In this document: one piece after another, positions 41,599 through 50,656 of the stretch | How positions within the stretch are numbered: position 1 is the first letter of the stretch | Layout of the letters: the number at the start of each line of letters is the position of its first letter | Source of the DNA: Symbiodinium natans | Lineage: Eukaryota; Sar; Dinophyceae; Suessiales; Symbiodiniaceae | Direction: 5' to 3' | NCBI GenBank assembly: GCA_905221605.1 | Contig: CAJNDS010002634.1 | Coordinates: 2,069,077 to 2,133,076, forward strand | DNA length: 64,000 nt | Translations under genes and position numbers: made by a program | The notes under the pieces: generated by a model | The model's database searches: none | Seen by the model: the letters and a program-made list of their open reading frames with translations, nothing else | Told to the model about the DNA's origin: nothing

Positions 41599-43681
41599 AT
41601 GCCATGGTGCGTGCTTCCACTGGCAAGAGACAGATGGGCCTCAAAGACCCCGGCGTGGTGGGAGGCTTGCCAGGTTTGGGGAGCCAGACCAGGTGACCTG
41701 AGCACCAAGTGTCAGGCAGAATAGGCGGGTGCCCCCCTGGCAGTATTTGCTTGACACTGTCTGTTATCAACGGTGCAACAATATTGCCCGCAGCCTGCCA
41801 CGCAGTCACAGAGGCATGTCCTGGGGGGACTGCCTTGCACGGGGTGAGATGATTTAGGGCACGAAGGTACTCGTCCTTGGTGCAGTGAAAGGCCTCACAA
41901 AGAGTGGAGAGGTCAGGCCGAGCGTCAGCCTGAGCAAAAGTGGCTTGGCTGTAGGCTTGAAGTTGTGCGAGTTGGGCCTTTGGGCTTATGAGATGCCCCT
42001 CTGTGTTGCGCAACTGAATGCGCTGGCGCGGTTGCTTGCGCGCTAGTTGCTTGACAACGCGAAAGAGCCCATGATGGTCACCCTTGTGCTGGGTCTGCGC
42101 CTGCTGGATATAGTGCTCGTAGCGTTGCTTGCGAGCTTGACGACTAGCCTTGCGGGAGGCCCGAACAAGTCGCTGTAGTTTGGCCGCGTTGAGCCATTCC
42201 TTAAGGACAGCATGCCCGCGCCGAATGGTGCGTGCTCGGAGCGCTTGTCTCGCCTGCCAAACAGTGTGTATGGCAGCTTTGACGTCCGGGTGGGACTCAG
42301 TAGGACGGGGTCTGACGCGAACCGGGGGAGGAAAGAACTTGAGGCTGGCTTGGTATATCAGAGTATCAAGCTGCTTTCTATCTGTGCCCGGAGACTGCTG
42401 GATACTCTGCGCGATGTAAGCTCTGTATTCCTGCATGATGGGTTGTTTCTGCTTGATGGCTGCGCGCATGTCGTGCTCATCACATTTGGGCGGGGGCAGG
42501 CTGTGAGCTGGAGCACGTGAGAAGGCAGGAAGGTAGAAAATCGAGGCTAGAACCGGCAAGTGACGTCCACCACCTCTCCAGGAGGCGACCTTGAAGGCCC
42601 GGAGGGGCGAGGCATGTTTGGCTGGGCCAGCTGCGTTAGAACTACGGGTGATGATGTAGTCTATCTGCGAGGCAGCATTTGGTGCTTTGAACGTGTACGG
42701 CGAGCCTGAGTAGGTATTTAGCGCGCACAATGAGAACTCTTGCAGGATCCGCATAAAGAGGGTACTGTCAGTCTCTGAACGTTTCTTCGTGGTGGGCACG
42801 GCTGTGCCGGTACAAGCTGTATTAGGCTCAAGGGTGGTATTGAAATCACCCATGAGAACCAACATATTGCGCTGAGGCACCGCCGCAACAGCACGCCGAA
42901 GTTCATCCCAGAAGAGGCGGCGTTGTTTCAGAGTTTCTTGGACATTCTGAGGTCGCCACACAGTTTGGTATCCGTGCAAGATGTCTATGACCGAGTTTCT
43001 GACAGGGACGCGCGCATGGTGGAGACGACCCGGCACCAGAGTGCGATATTGGATTTCGGCATCCTTGCACAGATGACTGTTGACCAGAAGGAGGAGGCCT
43101 GAGTTGCGGTCTGAGGCCGGCTCAGAAACAGCACGGTAGCCACTGATGGAAAACTCGGTTTCACCACCCGCCGGCCAATGCGTCTCTTGGACACTAACGA
43201 CGTCTGGCTTAAGGTGCTGTGGCTGCTCTGACAACCACAGTTTGAGTTCATCAAAGACTTGGGTCTGGCAGCCGCCGGCATTCCACGTCATCAAGCGCAG
43301 GCGGCGACTGTTTCCTGACTTGGGTTGCTGTGGGCCGTGATCGGCACGCCGCTCAGGGCTCAAGGCAGAGCAAGGACGACCGAGGAGGGTCTGGGTAGTG
43401 TGCAAGATACCTATGTACTCGGTAATACCCTTGAGGGCAGCGCGACGAAGGGCACGCTTGAACGCCCGCTTCTGTATCCAGCCTGGGAAAGGTACAGCTG
43501 ACGTGGTCTGAGGCGCATGGACAGCAGCTGTGGGATGGATCTGCGCCAGCAAGGCTAAGCCCCCTAGAGCAAGTGAGCAGATATGAGGCCGCGGCTGTGT
43601 TTGTGCTGGGGAAGACATGGGCCTGAAAGACGCGGACAGATCGTCCGGAAACACGTTAAGCGCATGGTCACAAAGCTTCAC
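41474..43681 (-). CDS. LINE-type ORF2 first part: AP-type endonuclease and RT N-terminus
   Basis: 735 codons. Residues 129-382 form an endonuclease/exonuclease/phosphatase (AP endonuclease) domain: LMTWNAGG (130-137), VQETHW (164-169), MGDFNTT (277-283), QIDYIITR (339-346) and GRHLPVL (372-378). The last motif normally reads SDHLPV, so the Asp before the catalytic His is lost. Residues 560-735 enter the RT domain (WLPKPGKPPTTPGSLRPICL). The frame overlaps the next ORF by 125 bp, and the RT continues there after a frameshift near 41500. The listed start is a GTG, and the Met at residue 22 (about 43618) is a more likely start. The enzyme would nick target DNA for target-primed reverse transcription. 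Confidence 0.85.
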   Translation of the reverse strand: MKLCDHALNVFPDDLSASFRPMSSPAQTQPRPHICSLALGGLALLAQIHPTAAVHAPQTTSAVPFPGWIQKRAFKRALRRAALKGITEYIGILHTTQTLLGRPCSALSPERRADHGPQQPKSGNSRRLRLMTWNAGGCQTQVFDELKLWLSEQPQHLKPDVVSVQETHWPAGGETEFSISGYRAVSEPASDRNSGLLLLVNSHLCKDAEIQYRTLVPGRLHHARVPVRNSVIDILHGYQTVWRPQNVQETLKQRRLFWDELRRAVAAVPQRNMLVLMGDFNTTLEPNTACTGTAVPTTKKRSETDSTLFMRILQEFSLCALNTYSGSPYTFKAPNAASQIDYIITRSSNAAGPAKHASPLRAFKVASWRGGGRHLPVLASIFYLPAFSRAPAHSLPPPKCDEHDMRAAIKQKQPIMQEYRAYIAQSIQQSPGTDRKQLDTLIYQASLKFFPPPVRVRPRPTESHPDVKAAIHTVWQARQALRARTIRRGHAVLKEWLNAAKLQRLVRASRKASRQARKQRYEHYIQQAQTQHKGDHHGLFRVVKQLARKQPRQRIQLRNTEGHLISPKAQLAQLQAYSQATFAQADARPDLSTLCEAFHCTKDEYLRALNHLTPCKAVPPGHASVTAWQAAGNIVAPLITDSVKQILPGGHPPILPDTWCSGHLVWLPKPGKPPTTPGSLRPICLLPVEARTMACVLKHKILPYVDRYAADVPQYVYIAHQTMDFALCRVLQLRG

Positions 43682-43722
43682 TCCTTGTTGTGGAGAGATG
43701 CAAATCGTTGCATGGTGAGTTC

Positions 43723-45693
43723 CTAGGTCCCCTGTGGGAGACCTAACCCTCGTGTCTGGGGAAGGGGTATCGTGTGAGGATTTATAAGCGTGGGAATCAT
43801 CCCCCCCCCCCCGGAGTTGGGACCGGGGCAGCTACAGATCGCTCGGGGTCGGACAGTCGGCGCGGTGGGCCCGCAGAGACTGTACAAACATGAAAGGGTT
43901 CGGCAAGCAAGCGTCGGATAGACTACGCTGGTTTGAAGCCAAGGGTGGGCTGCAGGGGCAATGACAAGTGAGAAGCCATCTGGCCAAAACAACCTGCAAG
44001 AAAGAGACCCAGCTGTTTTCAGGTTCACATCATCAGGCCGTCTGTCTGGCGCGAGCGTCGCGCGCCTGAGGGCTTGAATACTTTCAGCTCGCAGTGAAGA
44101 AGACAGCTCATCTGCATCAAGCCAGCAGGGGGTCCACTGAGCTTTAAACATAACCTGAAGGCGCCAGCGGCCAACGCAGTTACGGGCAGGGCCTGAGCTC
44201 AGCTTAGATGCGCAAGGCCAGTGGTAGCTAGGCAGTGGCCTGGCTGATTTGTCGGTCCCGACAGGACCGGGGCAGCACGCGTGACCGCATTGCCGCCAGA
44301 GGAAACCCATGTTCAGCACGGTTTGCCCTGGCTGGTAAGGCAGCAGCCAGTTAAGCACGGTCCGAACCCAGCTGTACCGAGGCGTTAAGGATTCGACACA
44401 ACGACGACAACGGCGGCCCCGGCAGGTGAGCCATCGGAACCTGGCCCAAGGGTGGCTACGACATGATTTGCCGGCACAAAGACTAGCAGGAATGTAGCAA
44501 GGGGTCGCAGAACATGCTCGCTGCTCACAGTTTCGCATGTGTAGTATGTACCTCTGCGTCGGCGCTGTTACGTGGTACTGCATACATTTACTGTGAGTGC
44601 ATGAGCGGAGTGCTTCAGTTGCAGCACATACGGTGGCCTCCATGGCCCGCGGAGCTGCTGCGAGCGGTTTGGCAGCCAGTGGCCGACGCTGGGCCCGTGT
44701 CAGTTGCGCTGCATATGCAAGGCTGTACGCGAGCGACGGCCTCATCCCTTCAATGACCTCCACTACGCTGCTGGCGCAGGCAATCGCATCCATATGGCCC
44801 AGTACACTTCGCACACTGCTCAAAAGGGTAACGGTAGCTTTTTCACCTGTGGGTAGCGAAAACGGAACCCGAAAAAGTGTCCCATGTGCAACAGTCATAC
44901 ACACCGCGGTCAAGGTGAATACTTGTGACCTAACATGAGGCAATGCGGCACTCAGGACTGCATGAACGTTACTTGGGCTCTGTTTAAGGGGGTGAGTCCA
45001 CGAGGCACCTGGCTTCGCATGACAGTGTTGCGGGGCCGTCCTGACATGTGGCACGATGTACACAGCGGGGGTGAAAAGGAGGGGTGACCCAAGAACCAAC
45101 AGTCGACTAGGGGAACCCAAGCATGGCAGGTGACTACGAGGAGTACAACCGCAACGCTGCCTTGCTAAGGTGAGCGGCCTAGTGCCTCCTACAGGCGGAA
45201 AACATGTAGGCATCATCCGCGAGGGCCTGCGTTCGACCTCGGCGTCGCCATTGCAGCGCCGGCCCATAGAAGGCAGTAAGCCAACGCAAGTTGGCCAGCC
45301 TTTTGCCTGCCACTGCCTCCCGCAAGGATGCGGCCACATATCCAGCCAGCGCAGCGCCCGTTTTCCATACGTTCCGCAGATGGTCCCCGAGCAGCTGGAA
45401 AACAGCCAAGTCGCACATGAGAGGCAGGTCGGTGGTCTGTGCAACACCACACCATCAGAGCTTGAGTTCGGAAAGCGGCTGTCAGTACACGGCCAGCGCG
45501 ACACCATGGTCCCTTGTTCACGACTCCAGCGCGGGGGCAGCCTGTGCAATGTATCTTCGACCCACACGTTGTGTGCCAGGCGGCGCTGACGTTGTCCGAA
45601 CATGTAGTCCAGCGCGTCAGAAACACAGTCCATGAGGAAGAGCCTTGCGAACCCAAGCCTGGCATCGGCAGTTGCGAAAGCATGATCCACCAT
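43723..45693 (-). CDS. LINE-type ORF1 candidate, Cys/Trp-rich
   Basis: 656 codons open, ending 42 bp before ORF2 on the same strand, the place expected for ORF1. Cys-rich in the middle (CTHSKCMQYH, CRGRRCRRCVESL) with no standard zinc-knuckle spacing. Residues 60-180 look frameshifted: short alternative frames at 45179-45418 and 45213-45779 carry more protein-like stretches (FQLLGDHLRNVWKTGAALAG). Function would be RNA binding by analogy with other LINEs. No domain was recognised. Confidence 0.5.
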   Translation of the reverse strand: MVDHAFATADARLGFARLFLMDCVSDALDYMFGQRQRRLAHNVWVEDTLHRLPPRWSREQGTMVSRWPCTDSRFPNSSSDGVVLHRPPTCLSCATWLFSSCSGTICGTYGKRALRWLDMWPHPCGRQWQAKGWPTCVGLLPSMGRRCNGDAEVERRPSRMMPTCFPPVGGTRPLTLARQRCGCTPRSHLPCLGSPSRLLVLGSPLLFTPAVYIVPHVRTAPQHCHAKPGASWTHPLKQSPSNVHAVLSAALPHVRSQVFTLTAVCMTVAHGTLFRVPFSLPTGEKATVTLLSSVRSVLGHMDAIACASSVVEVIEGMRPSLAYSLAYAAQLTRAQRRPLAAKPLAAAPRAMEATVCAATEALRSCTHSKCMQYHVTAPTQRYILHMRNCEQRACSATPCYIPASLCAGKSCRSHPWARFRWLTCRGRRCRRCVESLTPRYSWVRTVLNWLLPYQPGQTVLNMGFLWRQCGHACCPGPVGTDKSARPLPSYHWPCASKLSSGPARNCVGRWRLQVMFKAQWTPCWLDADELSSSLRAESIQALRRATLAPDRRPDDVNLKTAGSLSCRLFWPDGFSLVIAPAAHPWLQTSVVYPTLACRTLSCLYSLCGPTAPTVRPRAICSCPGPNSGGGGMIPTLINPHTIPLPQTRGLGLPQGT

Positions 45694-45699
45694 GTTGCG

Positions 45700-46217
45700 A
45701 TCATCCAGCTCAGCATGCTCCAGATTGCGCCCATACTATGTGCCGAAGGTGCAGCGAAAAGGAGGTTACCCTTGCACACGGCAGCAAGGGGTCACCCCCA
45801 TGGCGGCGGACGATCGGAGAAAACCAACCCCAAACAAGCACCCAAAGAAGCAGCACCCCCACGAACCCCGAAGCCAGAACCCAGCCAAGAAAACAGGGGC
45901 CCGAGCGATTCGAGCCGAGACACTTCGCTCCGGTCATTCTCAACATGCTGCAAAGCAAGATGTGGCCTGTACGGAGAAAACTGACACCAGACAGCTTTTT
46001 CAGCCGCCCATACGAAAACATGACTGCGCGAGTGTGAACCAAGAAGCCCAGATGAGCTTGCTGCAAAAGAGATGCCCTACAAGTGAGACTACCTGCCAGT
46101 ACATATGCTGTGCTACGGCCCGCCCCGAGAGCCCACTTTCTTGTAACGAGGTCTTGAATGTTCTTCTGGCCAGTGCCGGTGAGACAGAGAACCCCAAAAA
46201 TTGGGGTGGGTGGGTGA
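45700..46217 (-). other. unassigned stretch between LINE and DIRS-like element
   Basis: Open frames on both strands up to 197 codons, none with a recognisable domain. Probably 5' region of the LINE or decayed element sequence. Confidence 0.3.
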
Positions 46218-46310
46218 GGAAACTTGACTTTCTCGCTAGCAAGCACAACTCTAGAGCCAAAATGACGCACGAACATAGTTTATAAAACATACATGAACAA
46301 GTACATGATA
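46218..46310. repeat. 93-bp terminal direct repeat, left copy
   Basis: Identical, as far as I can see, to 54725-54817 (starts AAACTTGACTTTCTCGCTAG, ends GTACATGATACG). The motif CGCTAGCAAGCACAACT within it is repeated inverted at 46322-46340 (AGTTGTGCTTGCTAGCG), so the left end can fold back. Confidence 0.9.
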
Positions 46311-46526
46311 CGTTCTATAAACTAGTTGTGCTTGCTAGCGGTATAGCCGGAGGCTTCAAAAGGCTGCGAGCTTCGCTCCACGCTTTATTTTTCTCAGGAG
46401 TGCCGGAAATCCTCACCAACGTCCACTCGAGGAAACAGCAACGATGCACAAAACAGGTTGATGGGTGGGACCATGTTACCCCAAATTAAACTACCCAGCA
46501 ACCTCGCACCGGAAAAAACCCCAAAC

Positions 46527-47144
46527 CTAAGTGAGGTTGTTCGGCACTCCCCTGCTCCGCACAGACCATGGAAGGTGAGCCCCTTCGGGGAAGACAGAAA
46601 TTTTTGGACGAGGCAACCAAAGGGCCTCGAGTGACAACCGCACTCTGTCCTTTTCAAGGCAGTCAGGGGGAACCTCATACTCAGCAGGACGAGACAAAGC
46701 ATCAGCCTTGACATTGCGTTCCCCGGAAATGTGTGACACATCCAGCGTTGTTCTATGTACAGCTGCCAGCAAAGAGATCCTTTCCAGGAAAAAACAGAGG
46801 GGCCGAGAGGTGGAGAAAGAGGCATTCACCCCTGCTTCTGCACCTGTGTTGTCTGATGCGGAACGTAGCTGCAAAGGGATTCTGGCGCAAGGTAAAAGAG
46901 AAGATGTTGCCAAAATCAGCGCCCCCTGGGCGAGCGCTTCATAGCAAGCAATATCAAGCTGCATATCCGCTTGCACGGGAATCTCAAGGGCCCTAAAGGC
47001 ACTGTAGGGAAAAGTTTCGCGAAACCAGCCCACCAATGCAGCACACCGAGCCGTGTGCACTTGCATCGGCTCGTGCCTCAAAGGATGCGTTGCCTTGAGG
47101 GCGCATGCTGCAAAATGGGCACACATGCAAAAGCCAGTGTTCAA
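46527..47144 (-). CDS. DIRS-like RNase H, C-terminal part
   Basis: Continues the RNase H of the RT frame after a one-base shift near 47030. Reads FRETFPYSAFRALEIPVQAD, then DIACYEALAQGALIL (the Glu-bearing helix), SDNTGAEAGVN (catalytic Asp) and HISGERNVKADALSRP (His and final Asp). These are the signature motifs of RNase H in DIRS-type and related elements. It degrades RNA of the RNA-DNA hybrid. Confidence 0.8.
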   Translation of the reverse strand: MNTGFCMCAHFAACALKATHPLRHEPMQVHTARCAALVGWFRETFPYSAFRALEIPVQADMQLDIACYEALAQGALILATSSLLPCARIPLQLRSASDNTGAEAGVNASFSTSRPLCFFLERISLLAAVHRTTLDVSHISGERNVKADALSRPAEYEVPPDCLEKDRVRLSLEALWLPRPKISVFPEGAHLPWSVRSRGVPNNLT

Positions 47145-48711
47145 ACAAGCCTAAAATGCGTACTGATTCGGGGCTCAATTTGCGCTTTGAACTGGATTGA
47201 CTTGACACACGCATCCAAACTCGCCTGTCTGTAATGCGCACTCGATCCAAGTCAGACAATGTTGATAGATCCTGATGACGGACTGACAAAAGTGTGCTGT
47301 GGAGCGGAATTGCTGTACCTGGAGGGACCGACTTGAATTGCAGGGAATCCGTCAAGTGGTGACGAAGCTGTGGCCAAACATCTGGGGCCACCGAGTAGTT
47401 GGTAGCGGCGGGGCTGAAAAGATCATGATAGAAGGTGTACAGAAGTGACTTCATTGTCGGGAAAAGGTGCGCCGCCCAAAGAGCCAGCCCGACAAACCTC
47501 TCCAAATCCTTACGTGAAATTTTTGGATTACGCTGAAGGTCTTGAACCATCCCCAAAAGTTTTAACCGTTTCTCCTCTGCAAGCGACACAACACCGGAGG
47601 TGTAGCAGAAACACCACCCTATCCAATGAACCCGAGAGCTGACTTGAAGTTTCTTCCAACTCAAGGGTACCCCCAGTACCTGGAGGAAGAGGCAGATCAT
47701 CGCCCCTGTTGCTGGCAAGACGGCTTCCGCCTGAGAGAATAGGTAGTCGTCCACAAACAAGTGGCCTGCATGGCTGAACCAAATCAAGATGTGCAACAAC
47801 CGAAGCAGGCAGGAACCTAAGCGCCCCCACCAATGCTGCGCAAAGACCGCCCCGAATGGGGCCACGCGATAGAAGTACAAAGAATCTGCAAAAGCGAAAC
47901 CTAGGAGACCCTGCTCGGACTCCTTGACAACGCATCTTTTGTGAGCACTTTTGACATCAAGAGATATGGCAGCTTGCCGCGAGCGGGTGCCCCGAAGGGG
48001 GAAACAGTGCATCACGTCCCTAACTGATGGCATATGCTGGACTTCTGGAACGTTGCAGCTTGCATTCGTGCCACACACTGAATTATCTAAGACCAACCTT
48101 TCCGAACGATTTGGCGCACGGACCACGGAGAGCTTCCCTATTGCCAGTGTACCCGGCCATTTTGCCTTAGCTGCCTCAATGTCGCCATCAAACTTGAAAC
48201 AGAAGCCCTGATCAAGTTCCTCCTGAAGCAAGGCTTGAGTCACGGACAAATCAACTGAGGCCGAGCGCCAATTCTGCATGTGGATGGAAAGTGATACATC
48301 CTCAAGGTTCTCTTTTTGATTCGGCCAAAAACAATTTGACACTGGGATATCGTTGTTGTACCCCGTGGGGACGCCTTGCAAAAGGGATTTGCAAAGACTC
48401 ACATCCGGATCACCACAAAAACAGGCAAGTGCCTCAAGCGCATGCAGATGCAAGGGTTGATGCTCACGGACCTTCCATGTATTTGCATCTGTCGCCACAC
48501 CTAAGCAGGAGAAGAAGTCTTTGCGCGCATCTTGCACCTCCGACGCGGTGAAAAGGGGTTCGGGATTAGGCCAAGTGGCTTTAGCAAGCAGGCGTTTGGG
48601 GCCCTGCATGTCACAAACTTTCCCCAAAAGGTATGTCCGAAGATTTTTAAGCTTGTCCTGGCACAATGGGGTACTCCAATCCCCACAAGAGTGGCGACCT
48701 GCCCCACCCAC
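46993..48711 (-). CDS. DIRS-like reverse transcriptase and start of RNase H
   Basis: 572 codons. Residues 85-125 (LHLHALEALACFCGDPDVSL, LLQGVPTGYNNDIP) are a conserved pre-RT region also seen at 59 kb. RT domain about 190-420: IGKLSVVRAPNRSERLVLDN, motif A SLDVKSAHKRCVVK (Asp 252), motif B region RVAPFGAVFAQHWWGRLGS, motif C LFVDDYLFS (about 318-326). RNase H begins at about 545 with ARADASAHGSVCCIGG. It then goes out of frame by one base (GGGCTGG near 47030) and ends at an early stop. The N-terminus overlaps the methyltransferase frame, so the two were one polyprotein. Confidence 0.85.
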   Translation of the reverse strand: MGGAGRHSCGDWSTPLCQDKLKNLRTYLLGKVCDMQGPKRLLAKATWPNPEPLFTASEVQDARKDFFSCLGVATDANTWKVREHQPLHLHALEALACFCGDPDVSLCKSLLQGVPTGYNNDIPVSNCFWPNQKENLEDVSLSIHMQNWRSASVDLSVTQALLQEELDQGFCFKFDGDIEAAKAKWPGTLAIGKLSVVRAPNRSERLVLDNSVCGTNASCNVPEVQHMPSVRDVMHCFPLRGTRSRQAAISLDVKSAHKRCVVKESEQGLLGFAFADSLYFYRVAPFGAVFAQHWWGRLGSCLLRLLHILIWFSHAGHLFVDDYLFSQAEAVLPATGAMICLFLQVLGVPLSWKKLQVSSRVHWIGWCFCYTSGVVSLAEEKRLKLLGMVQDLQRNPKISRKDLERFVGLALWAAHLFPTMKSLLYTFYHDLFSPAATNYSVAPDVWPQLRHHLTDSLQFKSVPPGTAIPLHSTLLSVRHQDLSTLSDLDRVRITDRRVWMRVSSQSSSKRKLSPESVRILGLFEHWLLHVCPFCSMRPQGNASFEARADASAHGSVCCIGGLVSRNFSLQCL

Positions 48712-49760
48712 GGTCCAACATCCAGGGCCTTGACAGGTACTAAAGCCGACGCGGTGGCAATAGTGTGTTCAATCTGTGCACCTGCAAGAAGCGGCCTGAT
48801 GTGCAACGCGAATTCTTCAGCCAGGCATTGAGGGTACTTAGCCGTCTTACGACTTTTGAACGAGCCATCACTCTCACGTCCCTGCACGGACTCATGTGCA
48901 TTGCGTCCGTGTTGACACGTCTGGCCCATCACGGACAGGGCTTGAAAGCTCGATGCAAACAACCAAGTTTTTGCCCAGTTCTCCCCAAATGCACAGGCCG
49001 GGAGGACAATGAGGGCTGTGGACCCACAGTGCAACCAGCCTTGAACGCACGATTCATCCCAGGACATAGCACCTGAAGGTTGCTCCAAATGGCCATGGCC
49101 CCCGGCCCCATGGACTGCTTGAAGACATTTGCACGCCCTGAAAAGCATCTCGTGACTTGTTTGTATACGAGCCTGAGCTGATGGGGGTAGATTCTCCAGG
49201 CCCCCTAGCTGGGTTGGTGTGCGGATGGCAAAGGGCGGACCTCCAAAGAGTTTCAGGCGGGAGTATTCCGAGCAGCAAGGGGATGCCGCACAATACCCCA
49301 CAACACCTGAGCCACAGATGAACAAGAGCTGCTCGAAAAAGGTATTATCGAGAATGTCCATGCTGCTATCCAACAGGAAATCAACTGCAAGTGTTGGGAA
49401 GCCTAACTCCTGCACCGCTGAAGATAGAGGCTTCTCCGCGCCCGAACAAATGTCCAGGAAGATTCTTGAAGACTGCTGCAGCGCTGATTGAACTATGGCA
49501 GGCGAGGATGGTGGTGGGCGAGGTATTTGGGGCTGCAAGATCAAGCTGTGGTGAGCAAACCCTTTTGGAGAAGGCTTTCCCCAATTAACCCCGGAGCTAG
49601 GAACTGCCTGCTGAGTAGGAGGGCAATGGGCGGGTGTGGGAACCGGTGCTGGGGGCACGGTTCGTGGCTGGGGCCAAGGGAACCCCAAATCCCTAAGTGG
49701 ATCACCTGACACGCCTGGGAGGGTAAAGGCCGTCAGCACCCATCTATCGCCAAATGCCAA
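48501..49760 (-). CDS. C5-cytosine-methyltransferase-like domain of the DIRS-like element
   Basis: 419 codons. Residues 1-15 (FGDRWVLTAFTLPG) are the end of the upstream dioxygenase. The methyltransferase spans about 98-325: motif I FLDICSG (101-107), acidic-strand motif VDFLLDSS (126-133), catalytic-loop motif ASPCCSEYSRLKL (159-171, Cys 163 or neighbour in the PPC position), HLEQPSGAMSW (224-234) in the ENV-motif place, and TAKYPQCLAEEFA near 306-318. These resemble the Dcm/DNMT fold, not the N6-adenine DPPY type. The second Pro of the SPPCSEYS pattern seen in related dinoflagellate elements is replaced by Cys. Capture of cytosine methyltransferases by retrotransposons, including in Symbiodinium, has been reported. 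Activity of this copy is doubtful because both ends are frameshifted. Confidence 0.7.
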   Translation of the reverse strand: MAFGDRWVLTAFTLPGVSGDPLRDLGFPWPQPRTVPPAPVPTPAHCPPTQQAVPSSGVNWGKPSPKGFAHHSLILQPQIPRPPPSSPAIVQSALQQSSRIFLDICSGAEKPLSSAVQELGFPTLAVDFLLDSSMDILDNTFFEQLLFICGSGVVGYCAASPCCSEYSRLKLFGGPPFAIRTPTQLGGLENLPPSAQARIQTSHEMLFRACKCLQAVHGAGGHGHLEQPSGAMSWDESCVQGWLHCGSTALIVLPACAFGENWAKTWLFASSFQALSVMGQTCQHGRNAHESVQGRESDGSFKSRKTAKYPQCLAEEFALHIRPLLAGAQIEHTIATASALVPVKALDVGPWVGQVATLVGIGVPHCARTSLKIFGHTFWGKFVTCRAPNACLLKPLGLIPNPFSPRRRCKMRAKTSSPA

Positions 49761-50641
49761 AGGTGCACGGGGAACTTAAATGGCGCGTGATGCGTTGTGA
49801 CGATCTTGCCAGGGAGAGTCACCCCAAGCTTGGGGATGAACTGCGGCACAGTGCCTGCTTGATCCTCAACCCAAAGGCCTCCATCCGAGTACGAACCTAT
49901 ACCCACTGTCAAGTTTGATGACCCCGGCAAATTTGCTGTGTCCTTGTGCGGGGACGTCAAGATGTTCCTGCTGACACACAAGGCATTCCAAGTCTCACCT
50001 GGGAACAGTTGGCACAGGAAACCATTAAGGCTTGCACACAATTGTGGGAGTGCATCTGTAACTGATGAGTGGGCCGAAGGATTCCCTAGGCGCACCCCAA
50101 AGTTCCAGTATCCTGATTCCCCCGGAGCCGCTGAAGTAACGCTCCTGGCAGGAAGCACGCGTGGAGGCCAAGAGGCTGAAAGCAATGCCTGAAGACAGGA
50201 CTTAAAGTCGTGTATGCATGAAGAACCTTCTTCTGCGACATGTGTAACACCCACCTGCCCGGGTGTTACCGCACCCCTGGAACGACCAGGTGTGTTGCAC
50301 GTGACATCACCCAACACGGGTTGTGACGGGATGTTGCCCTGAGGACATTGCAGTGCTGGCGACGACACAGGCCCAGCGTTTGTCTCCAACAAGGAGACCG
50401 ATTTCGGAATCACATTTACAGGCTCGGCTGGCCGAGCTGCCGGCTGGATATCATACCCAGCAACACGATTTGCACCTGCCTGGTGCTTTGCTGAAAGAGG
50501 CTGTTGAGGTGATACTGACATACAAGGCGACGAAGGGTGTGACTGAACTGGCTCAGTGTGAGCTTGCAAAAGATGCGGGGCATCTGGGGGTGATACCTCT
50601 GTAGACTGCGAATCTGAATTCGGGAATTTTTGCCACGGCAC
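49733..50641 (-). CDS. 2-oxoglutarate/Fe(II)-dioxygenase-like domain (TET/JBP-like) of the DIRS-like element
   Basis: 302 codons. The first 130 are Pro/Ser-rich linker. The fold starts about residue 140 and carries the metal-binding HxD in NILTSPHKDTANLP (His 232, Asp 234), the following strand LTVGIGSYSDGGLWVED, and a distal region GKIVTTHHAPFKF leading, after a frameshift near 49750, into FGDRWVLTAFT, which supplies the 2OG-binding Arg. The distal His is in HLWHL. This HxD...H...R order fits 2OG-Fe(II) dioxygenases, and the GGLWVE strand fits the TET/JBP-like group that oxidises thymine or 5-methylcytosine in DNA. Substrate is inferred only. It sits directly before the methyltransferase in the same ancestral polyprotein. 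Confidence 0.6.
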   Translation of the reverse strand: MPWQKFPNSDSQSTEVSPPDAPHLLQAHTEPVQSHPSSPCMSVSPQQPLSAKHQAGANRVAGYDIQPAARPAEPVNVIPKSVSLLETNAGPVSSPALQCPQGNIPSQPVLGDVTCNTPGRSRGAVTPGQVGVTHVAEEGSSCIHDFKSCLQALLSASWPPRVLPARSVTSAAPGESGYWNFGVRLGNPSAHSSVTDALPQLCASLNGFLCQLFPGETWNALCVSRNILTSPHKDTANLPGSSNLTVGIGSYSDGGLWVEDQAGTVPQFIPKLGVTLPGKIVTTHHAPFKFPVHLWHLAIDGC

Positions 50642-50656
50642 AAGGGTAGGTTCGAA

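Noticed and set aside
45514-46285. + strand ORFs of 130-197 codons
   Set aside because: Opposite to the retroelement strand, low complexity, no domain.
46218-46340. Split direct repeats for the 46-55 kb element
   Set aside because: The A-type 93-bp repeat is present twice, but no B1/B2 direct repeat flanks the left copy. Only an inverted match is seen.
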